DNA of 64,000 nucleotides from Phytomonas francai (taxonomy: Eukaryota > Euglenozoa > Kinetoplastea > Trypanosomatida > Trypanosomatidae), in assembly GCA_001766655.1 (NCBI GenBank), contig MJCC01000002.1, forward strand, positions 1,262,494 through 1,326,493, in the 5' to 3' direction. The position numbers and the translations under genes were made by a program. A model generated the notes under the pieces. The model was not told where the DNA came from, made no database searches, and worked only from the letters and a program-made list of their open reading frames with translations. This document shows, piece after piece, positions 48,072-57,929 of this stretch (the stretch's first letter is position 1; each line of letters starts with the position of its first letter).

Positions 48072-49895
48072 TTAGGCACCCACCTCGTGTTTATCCTCTT
48101 CGCGAAGTCTCTTAAAGTTATTTGTTCTCTCTGCCTTTAATGCCGCTGGCAACGGTGTTTGAGGCTTCCAGTTTCCTAAGGAAGGATCATACTCCTCCAG
48201 AATTTCATAAGGACCGAGTGCATCCAGCTGCTTCGTTACGACAGGAGCCTGCCCGCTCTGCGACTTCCCAACGCGATGATAGTGCTTGCAAAAAGTCTCT
48301 GTTAGCTGCCGCAACGTTGGATGGTAACTACGAGTTAAACAGCCCAGTTCCCAGGTAAAACTTGAATCTGCGTTTGAGAAAGCCGTCTGTAAGGCCTCTG
48401 GATTGTATACACCACGCCCTGCTATAGCATTATCACTCCCGCCAAGGATAATCCCCGATGCAAGCGGATAGCGCAGCAAGAGACGATGAACCAACACCAA
48501 AAGCGCCATGCTCGCATGGGGAGGACAAGAAGGAATAAATTGTACCAGCCGCCTCACGAATGCGGTGATTCGGATGATGGCCAGATGCTTTTGCGAAAGC
48601 ACTAGCATTTCCACAGCGCGTAGCACCAAGTTCACGTGAAAGGTCCATTCTTTGGCGGCGTTCGCTTGCACGAGATTGCTGCCTTGGGCCATAGAGTTCG
48701 CAACGGAGAAAGCCACCGATGAAAGGCTCCCATGCGATGACACCTCATCTTCATCCCCTCGGCTACACTCCTCGTCCTCGTCTTTTGGATCACGCGTCAT
48801 CTTTCCCCGTTCCACACCCTCGGCACCGGGAATGCTCAATGCCTCAGGCAGACAACGGAAAAGAACCTCGTGAAAGTAGCTAAGGTCTACGCTCCACTCG
48901 GATGAGGTGGACGTCGCATCCTTTCGAGCTAAAGCAGCGGCAGCGACAAGCGCATGCAGCTTTGTTGTAACGGTCGTTTCCTCATCACATACGAGATCCT
49001 TAAGTGCTTGCATGAGCTGCTGGAACAGCTCAGCATTGATAAGTGGCGCAAACTTAAGCAAGCCCTCCAGGGTAGGAGCCAGGATCTTAGTCCTGTGCAC
49101 AGGCGAACAAGCCTTAGAGGCTTCCAGTACACGCAGGTAGATTACAAAAACACGATGAATAATGCGAGTCTGTTTCACTGCAAGCTCTGCTCGATCTCGT
49201 CGGGCCTTCGCTTTTTGCATCTGCCGCGCTAGCTCCTTGTCCTCTTTCTTCAGACGCTTATTCTTGGCCTTCTCCTCGGTAAAGTCAGGACGGTGCATGT
49301 CCACCATCGCCACCCGGACATGCAGCAAGACGTTAAGCAGCCTAGGGTTCATAGCATAGCTCTTCTTTCGCACGATAGCCAACAACGCGGCCACAACGTA
49401 CTCGGTCGCATCGGAAACCATTTGGCCATTCAATAACTCAAAAAGTGCGTTCATGCAAGGCTGGGCAACGCGAGTGGACTTACTATTCGCAAAATTCACA
49501 GCTAATATTAAGAGCGTTTCGGCGTGATTGAACTCGGGAGCCGCAGAGCCCACTAAACGAGCACACAAACGACTACCAAGCGCCTGCTGCTCGGGATGTG
49601 ATTTCTTGCTGAGTTTACGTAGTAGCTGCAAAAAGTGCTCGTACTGAGTCAACAACTCATGTTCTAGTCGCTGAATTTTATAAACCTCTTTCTTTTTCCT
49701 CTGATCAGTATTGCCATCCTCCTGATCCAAGGTCGCAGAAATGCGATAGTTGGGAATAAGATCGCAAAGAATAGAACACTCCTCATTGAGGTTCTGCACA
49801 AGCTCTGCGTAGTCCGTGACAGCGTGGTTGTGAAGTTGGTACAGTGCCTTAAGACGGTCCTGTAAGAAGGACGTATTCATGAAGTAGCGCTGCAT
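48072..49895 (-). CDS. NOC3: Nucleolar complex protein 3
   Basis: NOC3 pairs with NOC2 in late nucleolar-to-nucleoplasmic 60S maturation. The match covers the N-terminal helical domain (YEHFLQLLRKL region, near residues 85-130) and the C-terminal CBF-type domain. Family landmarks: a basic helix KRLKKEDKELARQMQKAKAR (about residue 215-235), the segment RTKILAPTLEGLLKFAPLIN, and the closing TWELGCLTRSYHPTLRQLTE followed by a short tail. At 607 residues it is shorter than yeast (663) and human (800) NOC3; the missing part is the family's disordered N-terminal leader. An acidic insertion (DEDEECSRGDEDE) near residue 375 is disordered. Like its neighbours HAS1 and the RRP3-like helicase it belongs to ribosome assembly. 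ATG start; an in-frame second ATG is at codon 6. Confidence 0.9.
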   Translation of the reverse strand: MQRYFMNTSFLQDRLKALYQLHNHAVTDYAELVQNLNEECSILCDLIPNYRISATLDQEDGNTDQRKKKEVYKIQRLEHELLTQYEHFLQLLRKLSKKSHPEQQALGSRLCARLVGSAAPEFNHAETLLILAVNFANSKSTRVAQPCMNALFELLNGQMVSDATEYVVAALLAIVRKKSYAMNPRLLNVLLHVRVAMVDMHRPDFTEEKAKNKRLKKEDKELARQMQKAKARRDRAELAVKQTRIIHRVFVIYLRVLEASKACSPVHRTKILAPTLEGLLKFAPLINAELFQQLMQALKDLVCDEETTVTTKLHALVAAAALARKDATSTSSEWSVDLSYFHEVLFRCLPEALSIPGAEGVERGKMTRDPKDEDEECSRGDEDEVSSHGSLSSVAFSVANSMAQGSNLVQANAAKEWTFHVNLVLRAVEMLVLSQKHLAIIRITAFVRRLVQFIPSCPPHASMALLVLVHRLLLRYPLASGIILGGSDNAIAGRGVYNPEALQTAFSNADSSFTWELGCLTRSYHPTLRQLTETFCKHYHRVGKSQSGQAPVVTKQLDALGPYEILEEYDPSLGNWKPQTPLPAALKAERTNNFKRLREEDKHEVGA

Positions 49896-49952
49896 TGGAA
49901 ATGATCAAAATATCAAGTGCTATAAATTTATATCCCAATTTGATCTAGTCCA

Positions 49953-49971
49953 CTGAAAAGACAAAACGAGG
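49953..49971 (-). promoter_or_regulatory. Candidate spliced-leader acceptor for NOC3
   Basis: On the minus strand CTCGTTTTGTCTTTTCAG ends in a consensus-like TTTTCAG, with the AG at 49953-49954. The 57-base leader contains no ATG. Confidence 0.55.
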
Positions 49972-50645
49972 AATAGTAGGGATATCGAAGAACATTTGTG
50001 ATTTAACGCGGCTTGAAATAAAGTCCTCGTAAATTTTCCCTATGAGCATAGGAATATAGAATTCATATTGCTACCTCTAGATCTACCCATATGGATTCAT
50101 TTACTCGTTCGTGAAAAAAAAATGAATCAAAATCTAAATTGTAATATTTCATCAACCTCTCCTCGCCAGAAAGGAGACTCAATGCCACTCAATACAAACT
50201 TTCCTTCTTAAGGGTAGAGGAGAACTAGGTTTCCACTAACTGGTTGCCTTACAATTGCGTTTGGGTCTTTTTCCCACACCCCTGAAAGCGGAATATTGAA
50301 AAAATAAAGTGGGAATCTATTTTCCGGAAAATAAGAACTCAGAAAAAGTGAATCTATAAAATGTGCACTACTTTTACCTCCTCCTTACCCCATTTGCAAC
50401 TTTGAATTATTGCTCCATTTTGTAATGGCTCAGACTTGTAACACACAGGGCTATCGAAGATCCGGTCCTCGCGCTGACTTCCATAAGCTGGAAGTCACGT
50501 AAAGATCTGTATTAAGATCAAGACGAACGCTTATAATAAAAGGAAACGCTCGACCGTATAAATTCAATAAATGTCTCTGTGTTACAAAACAGTACTTTAA
50601 ATGCCACCATCATCACTTTTCATGATTCTCCTCGTCTCTGACACT
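49972..50645. other. Intergenic region, no gene seen
   Basis: About 0.7 kb of AT-rich DNA downstream of the 1649-residue gene on the minus strand. No supported frame or repeat; probably that gene's 3' UTR. Confidence 0.6.
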
Positions 50646-53600
50646 TTAGAATAATTCCATCGAGTATTGCGGGTCTGCGGCGTAAGTAGGCATCGGCGCT
50701 GAACTCATTTCAGTCCACCAAGCTACACTGCTTCTAGCATTACTCGTTTCCTCTCTCTCAAAAGCACCACTACCATGTATCCTGGTCTTACCTTTGACAG
50801 AAAGACGTGTATCGTTAGGATGATTGGCACCCATCACCTGGCGCAGCTCCTGCACAGCGGTGTCATTTTTCTGCTCTACAAAACAAGTGGGAATCACAAT
50901 CTGACCAAAAGGCGTAATTGGTGGTAAACCCTCTGAGATAAGACGGTTATAAGGTGAAGCGCCTTGGGGAACGTTTTCTGCTTCCTCTGCTGAAGAATGT
51001 GTCCCCGCCGTGCTGTAGGGACGAGCCGCAGTGGAAATCTGTTGGCTTTCAATCAGGTAATCCATGCCACTTTTTTGGCGCTGCATATAGCGAAGATCCT
51101 GCAATGCAGAATTAAGATTTTCTTTATTGGATTGGTTTTGTTTCAGGAAAAAGTTCACACCACGATACTGATTTGAGGGGGTCTGCAAAGGAATAGAATC
51201 CGGTTGCGGCCTTTGCTCCACACGTACCCGTTTAGCGGAGAGGTCCTGACTAACAGCAGTGATGGGGCCCTCACCATCCACAACCTCTTCCTCGAAGTAT
51301 TCTTCCTGATCTGGTCTCAGATCATTTCCGTCATCCTGAAGATGAGAGTGCTTCCGTTGGGACGTGAGACCGCCACCGTGGCGAGACTTCCCGGTGCGAC
51401 GTACCTCTGTGGTTTCCACCATGTGTACAGGCGCCACAAGAATGCGACCTGGGGCGAGATTTGAGTTCTGATGAGGTTCAGCATAATTATTACTCCGTCC
51501 CTCTACAGTAAGCTGGTGCTGCTGAAGAACCAACGTAGGGGTGAAAGCAGCCTTTCTCGAAGGCTGCTCTTGGGATGAAACAGTGTAATTCGCCATTTGT
51601 TGAGCCATCAGACTTTGTTCGAGATGCTCAAGCTGCTGGAGCTCATGGCGTAGGGAGTCCATGGCCTGGTGTGTACGTAGATACTCTAGTACCATTCCAG
51701 AGGGTAGCACCACGCCGTCGCAATTGTCGGCCAAAGCAGCGGCCTGCAGCTGGGGTGGATGTATCTCATCAATAGGAGTGACGTCGCCCTGATCCTCCTC
51801 ACTGAGGCCTGGCTCCACCCATTCAGAGACCCGACCATCAACTTTACTCTCAACCTGTGCCGAAAGCCTTTTGTTCGGCGCCTCAGGAAGCATTTTAGGC
51901 ACCTCAGTGTCGCCAAACTGAATCGGCGACGTTGCGAAGTTTTTCATAAAAGGGGCGTTCACGGCCTTATCATAGGTACGCACCGCCCGCTCGGGAGGAC
52001 TGCGCATGTATGATTGATTGAAGGGGAGCCCCGGTGATGTACCAACAGAGTGGCTAGCAGCACGATGAACGTCATGTTCAACGGCCTGATTTAGACTTGA
52101 ATTCATGCTGGCACTGAGATGTTGCGTCGTACTGGTGGTAGTCCCAGTATTCGCATCCACATTTTTCCCACAAATGTTTGAAGACTCGGTAGACTGGTTC
52201 AGCTTCGTAGTTGTGGCAGAGCCAGGCACCAATTGTGTATCCCCAATTGCAGAATACAAGGGAAGCCTGTCTATATAACTCGAACACGTTGCGCTCTCGG
52301 CAGGGAAACTATCGGCATCAGCGATATCCTGCGGTAAAAGCAATCGGTGATTGTCGTTACTTTGCGTACTGGATAGGGGGGCAGGAAGGGGTAGCGAGGG
52401 ATCACCATGATGTAAGGCATAGCCATCCCTTTCTTGATTGTCTCTATAATTTCCACCTTCATCGGGGAAGTCAGTGAAAACACTATCGTCCACAGCATTA
52501 TACAATTCGTTCAGGTTCACAGCATTTTCAGTAAATGATAGGGCAGTGTCGTTGGTCCTCACACTCTTGTGCCGCGCACCGGCATCCTTTGGCTCTTCGG
52601 GTGCTCCTATCTCTATCTGGTCTTCTCGATCATCAACGGGTGGCGCTGGCTCCCCATTCACCGATGCGATGGTACGACGCACCTTTCGATGCAAACGGTG
52701 CACAAGCTGGTAAAAGGCTGTGTTCTCCCGTTTCACAGCGGGCGCCAGCTTCTCGATGCGAGACTGCTGAGTCGATAGGAGCTTGGCGGCCTTTTTGACA
52801 CTGTTGTCAAACTGCATACGATCCTGTACGGTTTCCGCCTCGATTTCCACACGCGATGCTTCCCCATCGCCACGCGCCACAATAACTGTAATCAGCTGCA
52901 CGCAAATGTAAACAAGACAGATAAACTTCCCAGGCACATGATCTGGCTGCCTCATCCAGTGAGAAATCATATAGAGCACAACACGCGCCAAGGGGGGCCT
53001 ACGTTTCATAGCTTCGTACATCATAACGGAAAAAAGGTGGCCCGTCGTTTCACCACCATATGGTGCAACTGCCTCCTTCGGGTTGGCGATGCGAAAGCGT
53101 CGCGAAATGCTCTTCGCCAGTGCCACCATCAAGGCAGTTCGCGCAGGAGCGGATGTCTTCATTTGATGCAAGAAAAAGGACCAGAAAGTGCTGCCCATGC
53201 CCACAGGTAACGCAAACTCGTTGAGGGAGTCCAGACCAATCGACACGAACCCGAAAGAAGAAAGGAGCGCACTCACGATGTTCGGCGTCTGCATATTAAA
53301 GTCCTGGATCAACCTGCACACGCAACAGCCTACGAGTTTTTTGGTCTCAGCGCTGAAGTTGTGTGCGCGATCTAGAAGCTTCAGCAACATCTGGGCATTG
53401 TCCGCGCACGTAGCGCTTGCCGGCGCGCAACCAGGGAAGTCAACACAATAGTTATTTTCCTGCGGGTCTGTCGGCAGGAGGTCAACATTTTCCTTACAGC
53501 CCCGTAGCAGAACATTGCACATATACCATAGTGCAAGAGCATCGTGGTTGTTGACCAGCTTGAGCTCAGAGAACACTTTTAGCATGCTTTCCAAATAAGA

Positions 53601-55595
53601 AGCATCAATCGATGAAGAAAGAAGCGTCACAAGCTTCACATGCAGCATCAAGACATTAGCCTTGTGCTCGCTGGTAATTCGCTTGCGGGAACGTTCCATA
53701 CTTACTAAGGTCAGAAGTGTGGTGCGAATATACGGCTCCAGAGCTACGAATAGGGCATTGCGATGCTGCCCAGCGTTCGAAATAATGTGATAGATCAGAA
53801 AGTGCACGGCACTATTCATTTGGGTGGTGGGATCACGCATATACTGAATAAGCCTGTCCACCAGCACCTTAGAACCCGCACACTCCGCGAGAGTAGAAAG
53901 CACACGGCTGACGGAGGTCTGTCCAACCACGTGCACAGTTCCGTTCACAGGGCAGATTAGGGACGCACTCCGTTGCATACCGCAATAGTGACACTGCGTC
54001 GACACGTCAGTAAAGTACTCCACGGAGGACTCGACAGCCTCAATTATGTGTTCATAATGCAGTACCATTGCCAACTCCGCACAAAGCAGCTGAGGGTCGA
54101 CTGGGATATCGCAATGTCCCTTAAAAGCCTCGGTGGACAACTTGCCGAGTGCCTCAATCGATTTGATAGGCACAGCAATCCGAAGGGCCTTGAGCATGTC
54201 CGTGGCACGCCGGGAATCGGTCACGGAGCACGTGTGTACGACCTCGCGCAACATGAAAAGAACGTTATAGACATTTTCTCGACTCCTGTTGATGCTTGTG
54301 GCCACTTCATCAGGAACTTCATGCCCGGTCATGGCTAGTCCTGCACCACGAGAGAGCGCAATAACCACCTTTGCAAACATTGAAACCGACATATGCGTGT
54401 CGATTGCAAGCGCAGACATGAAGTAAGCCGCATGGGGCATTTGGCTGTCAATGAGTGTCACAATTTCAATAGCACCATCGATTTCATCGTCAAGCCTGCT
54501 CTGCAATAACGCACACATACACATGTAGAATGGATTGGCTGTGCTCAGCCCAGAGGTGCACATCCACAGAAGCTCTTTGAAGAGGTGTCGTCTCGTTGCT
54601 TCAATATCTAGGAAGCCCGCCATGTCAGGGTGACACAGGCTTGGGTAGAGGAACCTCTCCACGTATTCTCGACGAATAGGAGAGCGAAAGCGCAAGAAGA
54701 GTTCACTGCAATGAATTGAAAGTGCGCGACCAAAAGTGGGACCGTTCGCCGGGTCCGTCACTGCGCGCTTCAAGCGCTCATAACAAGCTAGCAAGAAATC
54801 TAAGTTCATCATGGTCGGTTTCGTCTTGAGCACGTACTGCAGAGCTGTAACTTGCTCATGAATTTGCACCTCGTCAACGGTTTTTACCAGCAGCGCCAAC
54901 GCACGGTTCGAAACGAGAGGAGATAGCGCATTACAGTAACCTCTCAGCCCATCCTGAAACTGGAATACGATATCTATGGGAAGTACGTCCAGCTCCAGTA
55001 GGCCACATGCCATGGTAGCGAACGCACGGTACTGTTGTGGGGGAAGGAGCACCACACAGTGCGCGCCACCACGGCAGGTGGGCGAAGAGAGACCTAGCAC
55101 ATGATCCCGCAACACTTGCTGAACGAAGGGGTGTCGTAGCCGTTCGGTATCGCTTATCTGTGAAAGAACAGTCGCGATGAGCTTTACATACAGATCCACA
55201 TCTGACACGCTGATTCGTGCCATCTGCATATGAAACAAGAAAGTGGCATAGCTAAGGCTCACGCAGAACGGACGGCTTTCAATTAAAGGAGTCACTTTGG
55301 TGTAGTATGAAGCCAAAGTATGTAAGGAGCTGGGCGAATTAGAGCTTGCCTTGAGGCTCCGCTGCACCTGCGCGGCACAACTGGTAAAAAGCTCAAAGTC
55401 TGTCTCCATGCTGAGCTTTTGTCGCGCGCCGCCGTCGGCGGTGGACGTGGAACCTCGACTGTGCACAGGTCGTCGTCTTCCGTCGTCGCCGTACCGCGCT
55501 GTAGACGCTACACTTCCGTATCTGCTATCGGCACCACGTCGCGCCGAGTCGATACCTCTGCTAGCGGCTCGGCCCGCAAAAAGATCTACAACCAT
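50646..55595 (-). CDS. Unrecognised 1649-aa protein, helical N-half, disordered C-half
   Basis: I do not recognise a family. After a basic, Arg/Ser/Gly-rich leader of about 60 residues, residues 65-960 look like a continuous helical solenoid (repeated Leu-rich helices such as YVKLIATVLSQISDTERL and NVLMLHVKLVTLLSSSIDAS), of the ARM/HEAT kind. A possible Cys-based metal site (CHYCGMQ, then SLICPVNG) sits near 545-560. Residues 960-1649 are polar, rich in Gln, Asn, Ser and Asp and largely disordered, with one coiled-coil-like stretch near 1330-1370 (LRHELQQLEHLEQSLMAQQM). No membrane span or catalytic motif is visible. The combination suggests a scaffold. It precedes NOC3 and follows the 419-residue unknown in transcription order. 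ATG start. Confidence 0.8.
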   Translation of the reverse strand: MVVDLFAGRAASRGIDSARRGADSRYGSVASTARYGDDGRRRPVHSRGSTSTADGGARQKLSMETDFELFTSCAAQVQRSLKASSNSPSSLHTLASYYTKVTPLIESRPFCVSLSYATFLFHMQMARISVSDVDLYVKLIATVLSQISDTERLRHPFVQQVLRDHVLGLSSPTCRGGAHCVVLLPPQQYRAFATMACGLLELDVLPIDIVFQFQDGLRGYCNALSPLVSNRALALLVKTVDEVQIHEQVTALQYVLKTKPTMMNLDFLLACYERLKRAVTDPANGPTFGRALSIHCSELFLRFRSPIRREYVERFLYPSLCHPDMAGFLDIEATRRHLFKELLWMCTSGLSTANPFYMCMCALLQSRLDDEIDGAIEIVTLIDSQMPHAAYFMSALAIDTHMSVSMFAKVVIALSRGAGLAMTGHEVPDEVATSINRSRENVYNVLFMLREVVHTCSVTDSRRATDMLKALRIAVPIKSIEALGKLSTEAFKGHCDIPVDPQLLCAELAMVLHYEHIIEAVESSVEYFTDVSTQCHYCGMQRSASLICPVNGTVHVVGQTSVSRVLSTLAECAGSKVLVDRLIQYMRDPTTQMNSAVHFLIYHIISNAGQHRNALFVALEPYIRTTLLTLVSMERSRKRITSEHKANVLMLHVKLVTLLSSSIDASYLESMLKVFSELKLVNNHDALALWYMCNVLLRGCKENVDLLPTDPQENNYCVDFPGCAPASATCADNAQMLLKLLDRAHNFSAETKKLVGCCVCRLIQDFNMQTPNIVSALLSSFGFVSIGLDSLNEFALPVGMGSTFWSFFLHQMKTSAPARTALMVALAKSISRRFRIANPKEAVAPYGGETTGHLFSVMMYEAMKRRPPLARVVLYMISHWMRQPDHVPGKFICLVYICVQLITVIVARGDGEASRVEIEAETVQDRMQFDNSVKKAAKLLSTQQSRIEKLAPAVKRENTAFYQLVHRLHRKVRRTIASVNGEPAPPVDDREDQIEIGAPEEPKDAGARHKSVRTNDTALSFTENAVNLNELYNAVDDSVFTDFPDEGGNYRDNQERDGYALHHGDPSLPLPAPLSSTQSNDNHRLLLPQDIADADSFPAESATCSSYIDRLPLYSAIGDTQLVPGSATTTKLNQSTESSNICGKNVDANTGTTTSTTQHLSASMNSSLNQAVEHDVHRAASHSVGTSPGLPFNQSYMRSPPERAVRTYDKAVNAPFMKNFATSPIQFGDTEVPKMLPEAPNKRLSAQVESKVDGRVSEWVEPGLSEEDQGDVTPIDEIHPPQLQAAALADNCDGVVLPSGMVLEYLRTHQAMDSLRHELQQLEHLEQSLMAQQMANYTVSSQEQPSRKAAFTPTLVLQQHQLTVEGRSNNYAEPHQNSNLAPGRILVAPVHMVETTEVRRTGKSRHGGGLTSQRKHSHLQDDGNDLRPDQEEYFEEEVVDGEGPITAVSQDLSAKRVRVEQRPQPDSIPLQTPSNQYRGVNFFLKQNQSNKENLNSALQDLRYMQRQKSGMDYLIESQQISTAARPYSTAGTHSSAEEAENVPQGASPYNRLISEGLPPITPFGQIVIPTCFVEQKNDTAVQELRQVMGANHPNDTRLSVKGKTRIHGSGAFEREETSNARSSVAWWTEMSSAPMPTYAADPQYSMELF

Positions 55596-55634
55596 ACACT
55601 ATATGTGCCCACAAAAAGTAATGGAAAGGGAGAC

Positions 55635-55658
55635 CTGGAAGTAAGGCCAAAAAAAAGG
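55635..55658 (-). promoter_or_regulatory. Candidate spliced-leader acceptor
   Basis: On the minus strand CCTTTTTTTTGGCCTTACTT is followed by CCAG, with the AG at 55635-55636. This leaves a 39-base leader without ATG for the 1649-residue protein. Confidence 0.5.
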
Positions 55659-56244
55659 CTATGCGTGGAGATAAAACAATTTCTCCAAACACTAAATATC
55701 GCCTATATGCGTGTGCGAGCGAGTTTACTCTAGTGCAAAAATACGGTACCCGACTTTGTAGCTTGCTCTTTTGAAAGCTAAGTTTCGGGATAAAGTCAAA
55801 TGATTGAAGAAACTGTTGCTTATCAGCGCTAGTTAAATAGTATTCACTGTATGCTGAAAATTGGATATATATGTATACTTTATCTATATTTATGCGTGAT
55901 TGATATATGCCTTGGAACAATTAAAAGACAATACGAGAACTAGACACAGCATATTGGCGTTAAAAGAACATAAAATCGCATGCTAGCATTTGAAGATGCC
56001 TCGAGACAACTTTAATGTTTATGAAATTTGGCTTTATAGCTCACTAGTTGGAGTTCAAAAAGAAAAACTGCTCTGAAATTTAAGGAGAGGCGCCACATCG
56101 TTGGGTGTGCGCGTGCTTCCTATTGCATCAGATGCATGCATAATGGAACATATTGGTAGGAATCGAATATGTACGAACTCTTTGCACCCATACTCTTTTC
56201 CTTTTATAAGCGAGGGAAAAAATGACCGCAACCAAAAAAAGGCA
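55659..56244. other. Intergenic region, no gene seen
   Basis: AT-rich DNA after the stop of the 419-residue gene. Frames here (to about 119 codons) overlap the flanking genes and look spurious. Confidence 0.6.
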
Positions 56245-57504
56245 TCACCTCTTCTTCGGGCGGCGGGTACTAATCGAGGTGTCGAAACGATTTCGCCTCC
56301 AGGGGCCTGGAACGTTGCTTTTCCCGACGTGGTCACCCCTCATGCTGAGAAACATTTGTGGGTCTGAAGAATCCCTCCCTAAACCCCTTTTTTGAGAATT
56401 GAGTGCTCTAACAGCTGTATCAGAAGCCACCACCCCTTTGGTTACGAGGTTGTTGATATCAGACAATGGACCAAGACACGGGTAACTTAAATTCTGGTAC
56501 CTTGGTTTAGCGGCCGAGACGGGCAAGCCCCAGCGGCGAGGCTCAGAAGCTAAGGGAGGTGGATGATAAGACGTCACCAGATGTGTTGCTAGCTTCGATA
56601 CGGCTGCGTGCATCGCCATTACAGCGTGTTGCGGCGCACCCTGGTGCTCTGCGTTCTCGCATGGCGCGCCGCCCCTCCCTGGAGTCAGCCTGGAACCGTT
56701 CTCGTGGTTGGTACCCCTGCTCGCCTCAGCCGCCGCCGAGTGAAAGGAGGCTTCCAGAAGCTCCCCCAAGGGCTTCGAACCGCCTGAAATGGATGAAGGC
56801 GGTCGCTTCGCAGCTGGGTTTGGCACAATGGGAGGGCTTTGCAAACTCGCACGGGATGATCCGCCTTTCTCCAAATCCGTCCCCTCTGAAGAGACTAACA
56901 AGTTAGTGTTGGGCGTGGTCCGATTGGGGGGGAGAAAGTCCCCAGTACGGGACTCGCTGTCAAGGTACCGCCCCCCCCTGGTTGGTTTATGCCCTAAAGA
57001 AGTATGAGAGGGGAAACGCTGGGGATTTTTTTGCATTCCACCTAGTTGTGACGGCGCTTTGATCACAAACTCGGACTTGGCCTTTGAAAACCCACAGGAG
57101 ACTCTATATTTATCGGCACCATGAGACAAGCTCGAGACAGGGGATTTTTTGTTCTGATCGTTATCACACCGCAAGATGCTATCGAGAATTATTGGGTCGG
57201 CTGGAGAAAGTGGAGGAAGTGAATTTGCTGTCCCAATCGACCAAAAGCAACACCCCCTTTCAGCAGGTGCACTATCTGCCTTACCACTCTTCGCGCGTAT
57301 ACCCTCCAGAAAAGTGCGTGGAAAGGTTGCATTAGCTAAGCGTGGCTTATATTCGAGACGCTGCTTAAAATGCCTGGCCCCCGGGGAAGTTTCCATTGGT
57401 ACTGAATCTATCTGCTTTGCATCCCCGTAATGAGAGAGCATCCTACCGACATCGATGCATATAGCATTTATGCGCTCAGAATAATCACAGTTCGTTGAAC
57501 TCAT
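56245..57504 (-). CDS. Hypothetical Pro/Ser/Arg-rich protein (419 aa)
   Basis: I do not recognise it. From the ATG at 57504 the protein begins MSSTNCDYSERINAICIDVG, a short likely helix, and then becomes Pro/Ser/Gly/Arg-rich and probably disordered to a basic end (FDTSISTRRPKKR). The last residues could be a nuclear signal. An in-frame ATG 54 codons further upstream exists, but those codons translate a pyrimidine tract and an intergenic leader. A splice acceptor five bases before the inner ATG argues for the shorter form. No domain, signal peptide or membrane span is visible. Confidence 0.65.
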   Translation of the reverse strand: MSSTNCDYSERINAICIDVGRMLSHYGDAKQIDSVPMETSPGARHFKQRLEYKPRLANATFPRTFLEGIRAKSGKADSAPAERGCCFWSIGTANSLPPLSPADPIILDSILRCDNDQNKKSPVSSLSHGADKYRVSCGFSKAKSEFVIKAPSQLGGMQKNPQRFPSHTSLGHKPTRGGRYLDSESRTGDFLPPNRTTPNTNLLVSSEGTDLEKGGSSRASLQSPPIVPNPAAKRPPSSISGGSKPLGELLEASFHSAAAEASRGTNHENGSRLTPGRGGAPCENAEHQGAPQHAVMAMHAAVSKLATHLVTSYHPPPLASEPRRWGLPVSAAKPRYQNLSYPCLGPLSDINNLVTKGVVASDTAVRALNSQKRGLGRDSSDPQMFLSMRGDHVGKSNVPGPWRRNRFDTSISTRRPKKR

Positions 57505-57509
57505 TTCAG

Positions 57510-57547
57510 CTTGAGATAACGGCGGTAAAATTAGAAACGGTGAAGCA
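57510..57547 (-). promoter_or_regulatory. Candidate spliced-leader acceptor fixing the 419-aa start
   Basis: On the minus strand CTTCACCGTTTCTAATTTTA and the following CCGCCGTTATCTCAAG end in an AG at 57510-57511, leaving a five-base leader (CTGAA) before the ATG. Confidence 0.45.
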
Positions 57548-57929
57548 TGTCGAATGAATAAATAGATATGTTTTTTCGCTTGTTTATTTGTATGTACATG
57601 CAAGCAGAAAGAATGCTTTATGAATTGTTTTCCTTCTTGGAAGGATAAAAGATTTTGGCTCCACATATCCTGATAGTCATAGGGGAAAAAATTTCTATCG
57701 AGTAAAATTCATTTTGATATCCTTAAGACGCCTCTCGACAATACACTTCCTCTTTGATACATCCTGAACTATTCACAGAGACTGAGGGAATATATAAATA
57801 ATATTCAGAATTAATTCCGAAAGGGCTCCACTTTCGCAGTGAATGGAAAACTACAAATTGCTTCAAGCCTAGAAAAGCTTACATCATTAGGTGGTGTAAA
57901 ACTATTCCCAGGCCTCCGTTTGTTCGCCG
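57548..57929. other. Intergenic spacer after trypanin
   Basis: About 0.4 kb (with the leader) between the trypanin stop and the 419-residue protein start. Mostly AT-rich; no gene or repeat seen. It should hold the trypanin 3' UTR. Confidence 0.6.

Noticed and set aside
55561..55920. 119-codon minus-strand frame upstream of the 1649-residue gene
   Set aside because: It overlaps the N-terminus of that gene in another frame, spans its splice acceptor, and has no recognisable content.
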